A stretch of 64,000 bases of DNA from Nocardia blacklockiae (GTDB taxonomy: Bacteria > Actinomycetota > Actinomycetes > Mycobacteriales > Mycobacteriaceae): the NCBI RefSeq assembly GCF_015477355.1, contig NZ_JADLRJ010000007.1:186001-250000 (forward strand), in the 5' to 3' direction. Numbering within the stretch: the stretch's first letter is position 1; each line of letters begins with the position of its first letter. The notes beneath the pieces were generated by a model. That model was not told the origin of the DNA. It made no database searches and saw nothing but the letters and a program-made list of their open reading frames with translations. Positions 46,699-60,702 of the stretch are shown in pieces. The position numbers and the translations under genes were made by a program.

Positions 46699-48459
46699 AT
46701 GAGACTGTTCGCCCTGTTCGCCGCTCCCGTCCTGGCCTCGGCCGCCTGCTCGGGCAACGAGTCCACCGACCGGTTGCACAGCACCGTGCACACCTTCGCC
46801 GACGCGCTGGGCCGCGACGACATTCCCGCCGCGGCCGCCGTCACCAGCGACCCGGCGCAGGCCTCCGGCGTCCTCGCCCCGCTGTTCGACAGTCTCGGCA
46901 AGAACGTGCACTACGAGGTCGAGATGATCGACAAGACCGACGACAAGGCCACCTTCGGCCTGTCCGCCACCTGGAAACTCGGCCCGGGCGGCAAGAACGA
47001 GTGGAGCTACCACACCACCGGCGACGCCACGGAATCCGGCGACACGTGGAAGATTCGCTGGAATCCCGCGACGGTCGCCCCCGGACTGGACGCCGGCCCG
47101 CTCGGCTACGGCACCCTCGCCCCGGAACCGGCCGCGCGCGTACTCGACCGTACCGGCGCCGAACTGCTCACCCAGCAGATCGTCACCCTCGTGAACGTGG
47201 CCCCGGGCGCCGACACCGAAGCCGTTGCGGCACTGCTGAACCCGATCGAGCCCAGCATCACGGCCGCGTCCCTGCAAACGGAACTGGCGGGCTCCCAAGG
47301 CAAACCGGTCACCGCGATCGCGCTGCGCGAGGACGATCTGGGCCCGATCCGGGACCGGCTCGCCGCCGTCCCGAATGTCACGCTGGCACCGCAGACCAGG
47401 CTGCTGACCACCGACAAGGCACTCGCCTCGCCGACCCTGTCCGGCCTGTCGGAGCTGTGGCAGACCGGCACCGACGCCGCCTCGGGATGGGTGGTGCGCG
47501 CCGAGACCCCCGGCGGCGGCCAGCGGGTCGGCGGCCGGGACGCGACACCGGTCGCCGACATCGCCGGCACCCTCGACATCGGCATGCTCCGCGACGCCGA
47601 CGCCGCGCTGGCGCCGATCCCGACGCCCGCGGCCATGGTCGTGCTGCAACCGTCGACCGGGAATGTGCTCGCGGCCGCGCAGAATCCGGCCGCCGACGCG
47701 CAGGGCCCGATCGCGCTGACCGGCCTTTACCCGCCGGGTTCGACGTTCAAGACGGTGACCGTCTCGGCGGCGCTGCAGGCCGGCCAGGTGACGCCCGACA
47801 GCACGGTGCGCTGCCCGGGCACGGAGAACATCGAGGGCCGGCAGATCCCCAACGACAACAACTTCGACCTCGGCTCGGTGCCGCTGCACACGGCGTTCGC
47901 GCGCTCCTGCAACACCACGATGGGCCGGCTCGCGGCGGGCCTGCCGCCGGACGGGCTCACCAAGGCCGCGGCGCAGCTGGGTCTCGGCGTCGACTACACC
48001 GCGCCCGGCATGACCACCGTCACCGGCAAGGTGCCGACCGCCGACACACCCGCGCTGCGCGTGGAGGAGGGCATCGGCCAGGGCAAGGTCACCGCCACGC
48101 CGTTCGGGATGGCGCTGGTGGCCGCGGCGCTCGCGCGCGGCTCGGTGCCGAACCCGGCCATCGTCGCCGGGAAGCCGGGCACGCCGGACCATACGCCCGA
48201 GCCGCTCCCGGCCGCGGTCGCCGATCAGGTGAAGGCGATGATGCGGGAGACCGTCACCGACGGCACCGCCACGCAACTGCGCGACATCCCCGACATGCTC
48301 GGCAAGACGGGGACCGCCGAGTACATCGATGACAAGCACGCGCACGGGTGGTTCGTCGGCATCCGCGGCGATCTGGCACTCGCGGTCTTCGTCAGCGACG
48401 CAGGCAGTTCCGCGCCCGCGGTCGAGGCCGCCGGACGCTTCCTGCGCGCCCGTCCGTGA
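46699..48459 (+). CDS. Penicillin-binding transpeptidase, lipoprotein-like (PbpLipo type)
   Basis: A 586-residue class B-like penicillin-binding protein with an N-terminal export signal ending LASAAC (possible lipobox; Cys17). It has an NTF2-like MecA_N domain (residues 25-130), a dimerisation-type domain and a C-terminal transpeptidase. Active-site motifs are Ser348-Thr-Phe-Lys351, Ser403-Cys-Asn405 and Lys536-Thr-Gly. The layout matches the mycobacterial lipoprotein PBP Rv2864c. It would cross-link peptidoglycan outside the membrane. GTG 46687 is an alternative start. Followed by a Ser/Thr kinase gene, a frequent partner of cell-wall genes in this group. Confidence 0.9.
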   Translation: MRLFALFAAPVLASAACSGNESTDRLHSTVHTFADALGRDDIPAAAAVTSDPAQASGVLAPLFDSLGKNVHYEVEMIDKTDDKATFGLSATWKLGPGGKNEWSYHTTGDATESGDTWKIRWNPATVAPGLDAGPLGYGTLAPEPAARVLDRTGAELLTQQIVTLVNVAPGADTEAVAALLNPIEPSITAASLQTELAGSQGKPVTAIALREDDLGPIRDRLAAVPNVTLAPQTRLLTTDKALASPTLSGLSELWQTGTDAASGWVVRAETPGGGQRVGGRDATPVADIAGTLDIGMLRDADAALAPIPTPAAMVVLQPSTGNVLAAAQNPAADAQGPIALTGLYPPGSTFKTVTVSAALQAGQVTPDSTVRCPGTENIEGRQIPNDNNFDLGSVPLHTAFARSCNTTMGRLAAGLPPDGLTKAAAQLGLGVDYTAPGMTTVTGKVPTADTPALRVEEGIGQGKVTATPFGMALVAAALARGSVPNPAIVAGKPGTPDHTPEPLPAAVADQVKAMMRETVTDGTATQLRDIPDMLGKTGTAEYIDDKHAHGWFVGIRGDLALAVFVSDAGSSAPAVEAAGRFLRARP

Positions 48460-48700
48460 GCGCGTGACGCGAGAGCGACGGTGACCGGAAAGTGATCTCG
48501 GACACACCATGTCTCAGGCGGATCGCGCCGTGATCTCACCCGCATCTCAGGCCATTCGTACATATTTCACACGTATCTCGCTCCGGCGACAGACCCGCCC
48601 GTCCGGCCCGCTACACTTGCCCGAGGAACGCGCGGGCAACCGCGCTCGGTAAGTCTCGGATCGCGCAGAAACTCGGAGTAGTGCCATCGAAACCGGCCAA
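48460..48700. promoter_or_regulatory. Intergenic region upstream of the Ser/Thr kinase
   Basis: A 241-bp gap with no gene. TACACT at 48612-48617 is a plausible -10 for the kinase. GGAG at 48675-48678 is the only ribosome binding site and lies seven bases before an ATC codon (48686) that is in frame with the kinase, not before its first GTG. Confidence 0.4.
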
Positions 48701-50266
<1,566 letters not shown>

Positions 50267-50313
50267 CCGACGCGGGGTGTCGCGGCAGCCGTTGTGCCGG
50301 TTAGGATTTCGGC

Positions 50314-50916
50314 GTGGATACCCGGCGGATGCTCAGGGCGGAGCGTGACGAGCTGGTCTCGCTGCTGCGCGACCTGTCCGAGGCGGAATGGGAGACGCCC
50401 TCGCTGTGCGCGGGGTGGCGGGTGCGAGATGTGGTGGCGCACTTGCAGACCGACGCCGTCTCCCTGGTGACCTACACGGGATTCCTGGTGCGCGGCCGAT
50501 TCTCGGTGGACCGGGTCAACGACGTGCTGGTGCGCAAGTTCGCCGCGCTGCCGACCGAGGTGCTGACCGACCGGCTCGCGCATTCCGCGGGCTGGTTCAC
50601 CCGCACGGCCCCGGGCCTCGCGCTGTCCGACACCTTCGTGCACCAGCAGGACATCCGCCGCCCGCTCGGCCGCGACCGCGAGGTCCCGGCCGAACGCCTC
50701 GCCGCGGTGCTCACCCACCCCGACCCCTTCGCCTTCCCACGCCGCTACACCCGCGGGCTGCGTTACGTCGCCACCGACCTGGACTGGTCGCGCGGCGACG
50801 GTCCCGAGGTCCGCGGTCCGGGCGAGGCGCTGGCCCTGGTCATGGTCGGCCGCGCGGCCGCCCTGGCGGACCTGGACGGCGAGGGCGTCGCGACCCTGCG
50901 CGAACGCCTCGGCTGA
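50314..50916 (+). CDS. Maleylpyruvate isomerase-family (mycothiol-dependent) protein
   Basis: A 200-residue protein of the DinB-like MDMPI group: RAERDELVSLLRDLSEAEWETPSLCAGWRVRDVVAHLQ is the N-terminal helical-bundle signature, with VVAHLQ carrying the first metal-ligand His. FVHQQDIRRPLG supplies the later His/Gln/Asp cluster. Members use mycothiol or are mycothiol-related metal enzymes; reactions are mostly unknown. GTG 50314. It lies between the kinase and hisD with no tight link to either. Confidence 0.86.
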   Translation: MDTRRMLRAERDELVSLLRDLSEAEWETPSLCAGWRVRDVVAHLQTDAVSLVTYTGFLVRGRFSVDRVNDVLVRKFAALPTEVLTDRLAHSAGWFTRTAPGLALSDTFVHQQDIRRPLGRDREVPAERLAAVLTHPDPFAFPRRYTRGLRYVATDLDWSRGDGPEVRGPGEALALVMVGRAAALADLDGEGVATLRERLG

Positions 50917-51026
50917 CGCGCATCCGCGACGGGCACGTGCGAGGGCGTGCGGGCGGCGGGGAAAACCACTGGGCGCGACCCGATAGTCTGGTAGCGGCCG
51001 GGCACGTTCCGGCTTCGCAGTGATGA

Positions 51027-54192
<3,166 letters not shown>

Positions 54193-54196
<4 letters not shown>

Positions 54197-54825
54197 CCGT
54201 CTCCGTGGCACTGCTGGACTACGGCTCCGGCAACCTGCACTCCGCCAACCGCGCGCTGATCCGCGCGGGCGCCGACGTCACGGTGACCGCCGACCCGGAG
54301 CTCGCGCTGGCCGCGGACGGCCTGGTGGTGCCGGGCGTCGGCGCCTACGCCGCGTGCATGGCCGGGCTGCGCTCGGTGCGCGGCGAACGCATCATCGGCA
54401 AGCGGCTGGCAGGCGGGCGGCCGGTGCTCGGCATCTGCGTCGGCATGCAGATCCTGTTCGAGCGCGGCGTCGAATTCGGCGTCGAGACCGAGGGCTGCGC
54501 GGAATGGCCCGGCACCGTCGACCGGTTGCAGGCCGAGGTGCTGCCGCACATGGGCTGGAACACCGTGCGCGCACCGGCCGACAGCGTGCTGTTCGCCGGC
54601 ATGGACGCCGACACCCGCTTCTACTTCGTGCACTCCTACGCCGCGCGCAGCTGGGCACTGCCCGACAGCGGCACCCTCGCGCCCGCGAAGCTCACCTGGT
54701 CCGAACACGGCGGGCCGTTCCTGGCCGCGGTCGAGAACGGGACGCTCAGCGCCACCCAGTTCCACCCGGAGAAGTCCGGCGACGCGGGCGCGCAGCTACT
54801 TCGCAACTGGGTGAAATCGCTCTAG
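54193..54825 (+). CDS. hisH: Imidazole glycerol phosphate synthase, glutaminase subunit
   Basis: A 210-residue class I glutamine amidotransferase that supplies ammonia to HisF. The triad is Cys82 in [11 protein letters not shown] with His and Glu in QFHPEKSG near the C-terminus. [10 protein letters not shown] opens the protein. The GTG at 54193 overlaps the hisB stop. In M. tuberculosis hisA follows directly; here about 910 bases intervene. Confidence 0.97.
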
Positions 54826-54925
54826 AACGGGACCGGCACGCCGAACCGGCCGCCTCGGCGACTATTCGGCAACCACCGCCTATGGTCGTAGCGACGCGCT
54901 ATCGGACACGGTGGAAAGGACTGCC

Positions 54926-55027
54926 ATGGGCGACATTCCGGCACTGCTGGGGACGGCGTTCGACCTGCCGAGCTGGTGGCGATACTGGTCGGCGGGCTGG
55001 GTCGACAGCGGCTCCGCCGGGTCCTGA
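54926..55027 (+). CDS. Tryptophan-rich 33-residue ORF
   Basis: ATG 54926 has GGAAAGGA about five bases upstream, a good ribosome binding site. The 33-residue product has four Trp within ten residues (SWWRYWSAGW) and no known domain. It sits between hisH and the convergent secreted-protein gene. It may be a genuine small protein or a leader-type peptide, but no attenuator is seen right after it and the next same-strand gene (priA) starts 710 bases on. Treated as tentative. Confidence 0.4.
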   Translation: MGDIPALLGTAFDLPSWWRYWSAGWVDSGSAGS

Positions 55028-55031
55028 CCGC

Positions 55032-55508
55032 TCAGCTCGGCGGGATCGGGTCGACCCGGCCGGCCAGCCAGCGGCCGTCGACGTTGTCGAGGAAGACCCG
55101 CATGCTGCTGCGGGTCGGCTGGGGCAACCCGAGGGTGGCGTCGCTGCGGGTGGACTGGTCGACCGTCACCAGGATCTCCGCGTGCTCGGGATCGGCTGTC
55201 TCGGTGCGGCATTCGACGGTCTTGGCCTCGGCGACGGTGTGCGAACCGGCGGCCCGGGCGCGGCGCTCGCCGGCCGAACTCTCGAACTGCTCGCGGAACG
55301 CGCCGGTGGAGCGGTCCAGCACGCGGCGGTCGTACTCGTCATAGGTGTTGAAGTCGAAGGTGGTCAACTGCCGCCCGAAGTCGCAGGCGGCCAACTGCAC
55401 CGGGTCCGTGGGCGCCGCGACCGCCTGTGGGCTCACCACCAGCGCGGACACCGCGACGGCCGCCGGCGGCAGCGTGATCGCGAAGTGGCGCAGCGTGATC
55501 CGGAACAT
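55032..55508 (-). CDS. Secreted or anchored Mce-associated-like (NTF2-fold) protein
   Basis: A 158-residue protein: signal or anchor HFAITLPPAAVAVSALVVSPQAVA, then a domain with FDFNTYDEYDRRVLDRSTGAFREQFESSAGERR and a late RVFLDNVDGRWLAGRVDPI. This is the layout of the small proteins found with Mce loci (Mce-associated membrane proteins, NTF2-like), in which a Tyr-Asp-x-Tyr motif precedes a SxGxF/REQFE helix. There is no mce locus here. Opposite in direction to the his genes it interrupts. Two Cys (AACDFG, VECRTE) may pair. Confidence 0.75.
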   Translation of the reverse strand: MFRITLRHFAITLPPAAVAVSALVVSPQAVAAPTDPVQLAACDFGRQLTTFDFNTYDEYDRRVLDRSTGAFREQFESSAGERRARAAGSHTVAEAKTVECRTETADPEHAEILVTVDQSTRSDATLGLPQPTRSSMRVFLDNVDGRWLAGRVDPIPPS

Positions 55509-55736
55509 GACGCAAATCCTTGCTCGTCGACGGTGATCGGAACTGACGGTGTCCGGCTCAGGGTACGTACGCCGGACGTGTGACCTGCCTCTCGTCGGCG
55601 GGCGGCACGGTCATCTTCGTATAGCCCGCCGTCGGGCCGGGCAAACCTCGCCACCGGGCGCACCCGGCCGGGAGCGGCGTCCTATTTGCGCCATCCCGGC
55701 GCTCGGACCTCGAACGCAGCCCAGTAGGCTGCGAGC

Positions 55737-56468
55737 GTGAGTCTTGTCTTGCTACCCGCCGTCGATGTCGCCAATGGTGAGGCCGTGCGCCTGGTCCAAG
55801 GGGAAGCCGGCAGCGAAACCAGCTACGGTTCGCCGCGCGAGGCCGCGCTCGCCTGGCAGCAGGCCGGCGCCGAATGGGTGCATCTGGTGGACCTGGACGC
55901 CGCCTTCGGGCGCGGCTCGAACCGGGAGCTGCTGGCCGAGGTCGTCGGCGAGCTGGACGTGCGAGTGGAGCTGTCCGGCGGCATCCGCGACGACGAGTCG
56001 CTGAAGGCGGCGCTGGCCACCGGCTGCGCGCGGGTGAACCTGGGCACCGCCGCGCTGGAGGACCCGCAGTGGTGCGCCCGCGCCATCGCCGAATACGGCG
56101 ACCGCATCGCGGTCGGGCTGGACGTGCGGCTGATCGACGGCGAGTACCGGCTGCGCGGCCGCGGCTGGGTCAGCGACGGCGGCGACCTGTGGGAGGTCCT
56201 CGAACGCCTGGAACGCGACGGCTGCGCCCGCTACGTGGTCACCGACGTCACCAAGGACGGCACCCTCACCGGCCCGAACCTGGAACTGCTGGGCGAGGTC
56301 ACCAACGCCACCGAGGCGCCCGTGGTGGCCTCCGGCGGCGTCTCCACCCTCGACGACCTGCGCGCCATCGCGGGCCTGGTGCCCGAGGGCGTGGAGGGCG
56401 CGATCGTCGGAAAAGCCTTGTACGCCGGGCGATTCACGCTGCCCGAGGCCCTGGCCGCGGTGCGCTGA
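55737..56468 (+). CDS. priA: Phosphoribosyl isomerase A (HisA/TrpF bifunctional)
   Basis: A 243-residue TIM-barrel isomerase. Asp11 in [17 protein letters not shown] and Asp in [15 protein letters not shown] are the catalytic pair, with SGGIRDD and VASGGVS as phosphate-binding loops. In actinobacteria the hisA product also performs the TrpF step of tryptophan synthesis, so the gene serves both his and trp pathways present in this window. GTG 55737. Four bases separate it from impA. Confidence 0.96.
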   Translation: MSLVLLPAVDVANGEAVRLVQGEAGSETSYGSPREAALAWQQAGAEWVHLVDLDAAFGRGSNRELLAEVVGELDVRVELSGGIRDDESLKAALATGCARVNLGTAALEDPQWCARAIAEYGDRIAVGLDVRLIDGEYRLRGRGWVSDGGDLWEVLERLERDGCARYVVTDVTKDGTLTGPNLELLGEVTNATEAPVVASGGVSTLDDLRAIAGLVPEGVEGAIVGKALYAGRFTLPEALAAVR

Positions 56469-56472
56469 GGCG

Positions 56473-57354
56473 ATGGTCTCCGACGGTAGCGATCGGGCCG
56501 GGCTGCTTGCCGTCGCCGGCGACATCCTCGATTCCGTCACACCGCGTTTCGTCGAGGGCGTCGGGGCGCCCAGCGCGGTCTCCAAGGGGCGCGGCGACTT
56601 CGCCACCGCCCTGGACCTCGAGCTGGAACGCACGCTGTCGGCGCAGCTGCGCGAGCACACCGGAATCCCGGTGCACGGCGAGGAATTCGGCGGCCCCGAA
56701 CTCACCTCGGGCACGGCGTGGGTGCTCGATCCGATCGACGGCACCTTCAACTACTCTGCGGGACACCCGCTCTCGGGGATGTTGCTGGCGCTGGTGGACG
56801 GCGGCGAGCCGGTGCTCGGCCTGACCTGGCTGCCGCTGCTCGGACGCCGCTACGCCGCCGCGGTCGGCGGTCCGGTGCTGCTGGACGGAAAACCGTTGCC
56901 GCCCTTGGAGTCCGGCCGGCTCTCGGAGTCGATGATCGGCTTCGGCGCGTTCAACATCGACAGCCACGGCCGCATCCCGGGCCGCTTCCGGTTCGACCTG
57001 CTCGGCGCGCTGAGCCGGTTGTCGGGGCGGCTGCGGATGCACGGGTCGACGGGAATCGACCTGGCGTTCACCGCCTCCGGCGTGCTCGGCGGGGCGGTCG
57101 TGTTCGGGCACCACCCGTGGGACAACGCGGCGGGCGTCGCGCTGGTGCGCGCCGCCGGCGGCGTGGTCACCGACCTGCGCGGCCGGCCCTGGACCATCAC
57201 CTCGAAGTCGGTGCTGGCCGCCGCGCCCGGCGTACACGAGGAACTGCTGGAGCTGATCGACAGCGCGGTCGCCACCCGCCGCCCCGGAAGCGCCGCGCCG
57301 CAGCGGGATTCGGGCGGCGATCGCACGGACGAGGATTCGGAGCAGCCGCAATGA
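56473..57354 (+). CDS. impA: Inositol monophosphatase-family phosphatase in the his operon
   Basis: A 293-residue Mg/Li-sensitive phosphatase-fold protein: EEFGG metal ligand, [12 protein letters not shown] motif and HPWDNAAG late motif are intact. It occupies the position of M. tuberculosis impA (Rv1604) between hisA and hisF. It may act as the histidinol-phosphate phosphatase missing from the monofunctional hisB, or as an inositol phosphatase for mycothiol and phosphatidylinositol; sequence alone cannot decide. Its stop overlaps hisF by ATGA. The C-terminal 20 residues are Asp/Ser-rich. Confidence 0.92.
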   Translation: MVSDGSDRAGLLAVAGDILDSVTPRFVEGVGAPSAVSKGRGDFATALDLELERTLSAQLREHTGIPVHGEEFGGPELTSGTAWVLDPIDGTFNYSAGHPLSGMLLALVDGGEPVLGLTWLPLLGRRYAAAVGGPVLLDGKPLPPLESGRLSESMIGFGAFNIDSHGRIPGRFRFDLLGALSRLSGRLRMHGSTGIDLAFTASGVLGGAVVFGHHPWDNAAGVALVRAAGGVVTDLRGRPWTITSKSVLAAAPGVHEELLELIDSAVATRRPGSAAPQRDSGGDRTDEDSEQPQ

Positions 57355-58124
57355 CACTGGCCGTACGCGTGATTCCCTGCCTGGACGTCGACGCCGGGCG
57401 CGTGGTGAAGGGCGTGAACTTCGAGAACCTGCGCGACGCGGGCGATCCGGTGGAACTGGCCGCCGCCTACGACGCGCAGGGCGCCGACGAACTGACCTTC
57501 CTCGACGTCACCGCCTCCACCGGCGACCGCGGCACCATGATCGACGTGGTGACCCGCACCGCCGAGCAGATCTTCATCCCGCTCACCGTCGGCGGCGGCG
57601 TGCGCACGGTCGAGGACGTGGACCGGCTGCTGCGCGCCGGTGCGGACAAGGTGTCGGTGAACACCGCGGCCATCGCGAATCCCGAGATCCTGCGGGAGAT
57701 GTCGCAGCGGTTCGGGTCGCAGTGCATCGTGCTGTCGGTCGACGCGCGGGTCGTCCCCGAGGGCAACCCGCCCACCCCGTCCGGCTGGGAGGTCACCACG
57801 CACGGCGGCAAGCGCAGCACCGGCATCGACGCGATCGAGTGGGCGGTGCGCGGGGCCGAACTCGGCGTCGGCGAGATCCTGCTGAACTCGATGGACGCCG
57901 ACGGCACCAAGGCCGGCTTCGATCTGCCGATGCTGCAGGCGGTCCGCAAGGCGGTCTCGGTGCCGATCATCGCCAGCGGCGGCGCGGGCAGTGTCGAACA
58001 CTTCGCCCCGGCCGTGCAGACCGGCGCCGACGCGGTGCTGGCGGCCAGCGTCTTCCACTTCGGCGACCTCACCATCGGGCAGGTCAAGGACGCGATGCGC
58101 GCCGAGGGCATCGTCGTCCGCTGA
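57351..58124 (+). CDS. hisF: Imidazole glycerol phosphate synthase, cyclase subunit
   Basis: A 257-residue TIM-barrel cyclase that uses HisH-derived ammonia to form imidazole glycerol phosphate and AICAR. Catalytic Asp in [17 protein letters not shown] and in [14 protein letters not shown]; phosphate loops TVGGGVR and ASGGAGS. The ATG overlaps the impA stop by four bases. 35 bases to hisI. Confidence 0.97.
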   Translation: MTLAVRVIPCLDVDAGRVVKGVNFENLRDAGDPVELAAAYDAQGADELTFLDVTASTGDRGTMIDVVTRTAEQIFIPLTVGGGVRTVEDVDRLLRAGADKVSVNTAAIANPEILREMSQRFGSQCIVLSVDARVVPEGNPPTPSGWEVTTHGGKRSTGIDAIEWAVRGAELGVGEILLNSMDADGTKAGFDLPMLQAVRKAVSVPIIASGGAGSVEHFAPAVQTGADAVLAASVFHFGDLTIGQVKDAMRAEGIVVR

Positions 58125-58159
58125 CGAGCCGGCCGACCCGGATTGATATAAAGGTCCGC

Positions 58160-58507
58160 ATGAGTCTGGATCCCGCGATCGCCGCCCGCCTCAAGCGCAA
58201 CGAGGCCGGTCTGGTCGCCGCCATCGCGCAGGAGCGCGGCAGCGGCGACGTGCTGATGATGGCGTGGATGGACGACGAGGCGCTGGCCCGCACCCTCGCG
58301 ACCCGCAAGGCCACCTACTTCTCCCGCTCGCGACAGCGGCTGTGGGTCAAGGGCGAGACCTCCGGCCACACCCAGTACGTGCACGAGGTGCGCCTGGACT
58401 GCGACGGCGACACCGTGCTGCTGGTCGTCGACCAGGAGGGCGCGGCCTGCCACACCGGGACGCACACGTGCTGGGACGGCGACGTGCTCCTGACGGACGA
58501 CGCCTGA
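58160..58507 (+). CDS. hisI: Phosphoribosyl-AMP cyclohydrolase
   Basis: A 115-residue Zn-dependent cyclohydrolase (no fused HisE domain). [38 protein letters not shown] (read as landmarks) and the Zn/Mg ligands [21 protein letters not shown] are intact. ATG 58160. Last his gene here; convergent with a MarR gene 15 bases away. Confidence 0.97.
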   Translation: MSLDPAIAARLKRNEAGLVAAIAQERGSGDVLMMAWMDDEALARTLATRKATYFSRSRQRLWVKGETSGHTQYVHEVRLDCDGDTVLLVVDQEGAACHTGTHTCWDGDVLLTDDA

Positions 58508-58522
58508 GTCTTCGAGGCCGCT

Positions 58523-59032
58523 TTACTTCGGTTCGTTCTCCGGGGGAGTGGGCAGTCCGTTGGACCGCCCGATGCCGCGCGCGAGACCCGCGTCCAGCTG
58601 GGCGACGAGCAGGGTGCCGAGCTCCAGCAGTTCCTCGGTGCGCGATTCGTCGAGCCCGTCGAAGACCAGTCCGCGCACTGCCTCGAGGTAGCCGGGCCGG
58701 GCCTCCTCGACCTTCCGATACCCGGCATCGGTGAGCACCGCGTAGGCCCCGCGCCGCCCGCGCACCGATTCGCGCTGCGCCCAGCCGAGCCGCTCCAGCT
58801 TCGTGATCACATGCGACAGCCGAGATAGCGATGCATTTGCCTTATAGGCAAGCTCGCTCAGCTGCAATCGATGGCCGGGTTCCTCGGTCAGCAGTGCCAT
58901 GACGAAGTACTCGAAATGCGTCACGCCCGACTCGCGTTGCAGCTGGGTATCCATCGCCGCTGGTAACCGCGTCGTCAGCGCGACAAGTGTCCGCCAAGCT
59001 CGCTGTTCGGTGGGATTCAGCCACTTCGTCAC
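58523..59032 (-). CDS. MarR family transcriptional regulator
   Basis: A 169-residue MarR regulator: WLNPTEQRAWRTLVALTTRLPAAMD opening, HTH LSELAYKANASLSRLSHVITKLERLGW and wing ESVRGRRGAYAVLTDAG. GTG 59032 is preferred because AGAGGG lies just upstream and it matches the family's usual N-terminus; GTG 59110 would add 26 residues. A 12-bp perfect palindrome (59090-59101) lies 58 bases upstream and is a candidate operator. Confidence 0.88.
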   Translation of the reverse strand: MTKWLNPTEQRAWRTLVALTTRLPAAMDTQLQRESGVTHFEYFVMALLTEEPGHRLQLSELAYKANASLSRLSHVITKLERLGWAQRESVRGRRGAYAVLTDAGYRKVEEARPGYLEAVRGLVFDGLDESRTEELLELGTLLVAQLDAGLARGIGRSNGLPTPPENEPK

Positions 59033-59089
59033 ATCGCGCCCTCTCACTGCAGCCTTGTGACGCCGCTTCGTTAGCTGAGCTATCGAAGA

Positions 59090-59101
59090 TTGAACGTTCA
59101 A
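59090..59101. promoter_or_regulatory. Perfect palindrome upstream of the MarR gene
   Basis: TTGAACGTTCAA, extended to ATTGAACGTTCAAAT, is a perfect 12-bp inverted repeat 58 bases ahead of the MarR start. It shares the TTGAAC/GTTCAA arms of the BioQ boxes but lacks their 3-bp spacer, so BioQ binding is unlikely. Autoregulation by this MarR is the simplest reading. Confidence 0.55.
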
Positions 59102-59189
59102 ATCCGTCACCGGCAGACACCAAGTTTGCCACGATTTCGCTCTGCGGTCACGGCTGTCGTTGATGACGTGACACCTATCACGCGCTTGC

Positions 59190-59804
59190 TCAGTGCAGGG
59201 GTGGGTCCTCCCGCACCCCGGACGTGCCGCCGGTCGGCGGTGGCGGCGGCGTGTCCACCGGCCGCGCGCCGGCCGCGTGCTTGGCCGCTCGGCGTTTGCG
59301 GAACCGCTTGCGCACCACGGTGAAGACCAGCAGCAGGAACAGGGCCGCGGCGACGATCGCGGCGATCAGCGTGGCGCCGCGGAAGCCGGGCGCGTCGACG
59401 TCGAGGACTCGCTCACCGGCGTGCGCGGCGCTGCTGCCGCCCAGCACGATGGTGAGGGTCATGAGATTGGGCAGCGCCGCCGCGACGGCCAGCACCAGCG
59501 CCGCCCCCGCCAGGAACCGCCCGCCGCGCCGCCGCCACATCAGGGTGGCGAACAGCAGCAGGAGCAGCGGGATGAAGGTGCAGAGGAACCCCAGCGCCAG
59601 GCCGGACCAGATGCCCTGCGCGAAGCTGCCGTGCCCCGACATGCTCGCGATGCGCTGCGCCCACCAGCGCGGGATGAACGCGGCGAGGATGAAATAGGCG
59701 ACGACGAGTACGACGGCGATGGCCAGCGCGGCGAAGATCCGATTGCGCCAGGTGGTCGCGTCGGGTTTGGTGCCGGCCGGTTGCTCCACGCTCCGCGAAG
59801 TCAT
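59190..59804 (-). CDS. Four-helix membrane protein, hypothetical
   Basis: A 204-residue protein with four hydrophobic segments (FAALAIAVVLVVAYFILAAFI; GLALGFLCTFIPLLLLLFATL; GAALVLAVAAALPNLMTLTIVL; ATLIAAIVAAALFLLLVFTVV), a basic C-terminal stretch (VRKRFRKRRAAKH) and a Pro-rich end. It resembles the actinobacterial proteins loosely named permeases next to bcp/trpE, but I know no substrate. Minus strand, followed (58 bases downstream of the bcp-like gene start side) by no coupled gene. Confidence 0.75.
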   Translation of the reverse strand: MTSRSVEQPAGTKPDATTWRNRIFAALAIAVVLVVAYFILAAFIPRWWAQRIASMSGHGSFAQGIWSGLALGFLCTFIPLLLLLFATLMWRRRGGRFLAGAALVLAVAAALPNLMTLTIVLGGSSAAHAGERVLDVDAPGFRGATLIAAIVAAALFLLLVFTVVRKRFRKRRAAKHAAGARPVDTPPPPPTGGTSGVREDPPLH

Positions 59805-59862
59805 AGCAACAGCGTATGTGCACCTGTCGGTGCGGGGGAATGTCTCGGCTCGGCGTTTCGGA

Positions 59863-60324
59863 TCAGCTGTTTCGTGATCGCAGGAAGGATAGGGCGGTAT
59901 CCGCGTGAACGTTCGCCCGTAGTTCGCCGGAGATCACCTTCAGGACGGTGCGGTCGGTGTCGATGACGAAGGTCTGTCGCTTGACCGGCATGAGCGCGCC
60001 GAGCAGCCCGCGCTTGACGCCGAACCGCTCGGCGACCGCGCCGTCGCTGTCGGACAGCAGGGGATAGCCCAGCCGCTGCTTGTCGTCGAAGCCGGCCTGG
60101 GTGTCGACCGAATCGGTGCTGATACCCGCGCAGGACGCGCCGACGGCGGCGAATTCGCCTGCCAGATCGCGGAAGTGGCACGCCTCGGCGGTGCAGACCG
60201 GAGTGTTGGCGGCGGGGAAGAAGAACAGCACCAGCGGGCCGTCGGCCAGCAGCTCGTCGAGGGATCGGGAGATGCCGGACTGGTCGGGGAGATCGAACTG
60301 GGGAGCGCGCTGGCCTGCCTTCAT
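59863..60324 (-). CDS. bcpB: Thioredoxin-dependent peroxiredoxin (Bcp/BcpB type)
   Basis: A 153-residue peroxiredoxin of the AhpC/TSA-like Bcp group. The peroxidatic Cys lies in FPAANTPVCTAEACHFRDL (PxxxTxxC; Cys44) with a second Cys four residues on (Cys48). The opening GQRAPQFDLPDQSG is typical. It occupies the place of Rv1608c before trpE. Reduces peroxides with thioredoxin or mycoredoxin as donor. ATG 60322-60324. Confidence 0.93.
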   Translation of the reverse strand: MKAGQRAPQFDLPDQSGISRSLDELLADGPLVLFFFPAANTPVCTAEACHFRDLAGEFAAVGASCAGISTDSVDTQAGFDDKQRLGYPLLSDSDGAVAERFGVKRGLLGALMPVKRQTFVIDTDRTVLKVISGELRANVHADTALSFLRSRNS

Positions 60325-60378
60325 AGGATGCGACAGTACCGGGCACGATCGGCGCCCGGTACCGCGCGAAGCGTTCGC

Positions 60379-60702
60379 TCAGACGCCGAGGAGCGCGGCC
60401 ACTTCCGGATTCTTGACCGCCATGACGTCGAGGATGCCGTGCGCCTTCAGGAACGGGCGCAGTTCCTTGATGCGGTCCGAATGCTCGGCGTACTCGTCGG
60501 GGAAACGGGTGCGGTCCAGGTTCTCGATCGCCTTCACGTAGGTGACGAAGGACGCCAGGGCGTTGTACTTGGTCGGATTCTGGCCGCTCGAGTGCGGGCC
60601 GAGATGCGCCATGCGCGGCGGCTGACCGGGCATCGGGCTCTGGAATGTCGGCGGCACCGCGTGCCGGGGGCCCTCCGGTGCGACCGGCTGCGAGGGGTAC
60701 AT
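60379..60702 (-). CDS. Hypothetical protein (107 aa)
   Basis: A 107-residue protein with a Pro-rich first third and a helical remainder (YNALASFVTYVKAIENLDRTRFPDEY, IKELRPFLKAHGILDVMAV). It has no signal peptide or membrane helix. A strong ribosome binding site (GAGAGGAG) precedes ATG 60702, which supports a real gene. I do not recognise the family. It is divergent from trpE and lies 54 bases upstream of bcpB on the same strand, so both may share a transcript. Confidence 0.72.
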   Translation of the reverse strand: MYPSQPVAPEGPRHAVPPTFQSPMPGQPPRMAHLGPHSSGQNPTKYNALASFVTYVKAIENLDRTRFPDEYAEHSDRIKELRPFLKAHGILDVMAVKNPEVAALLGV

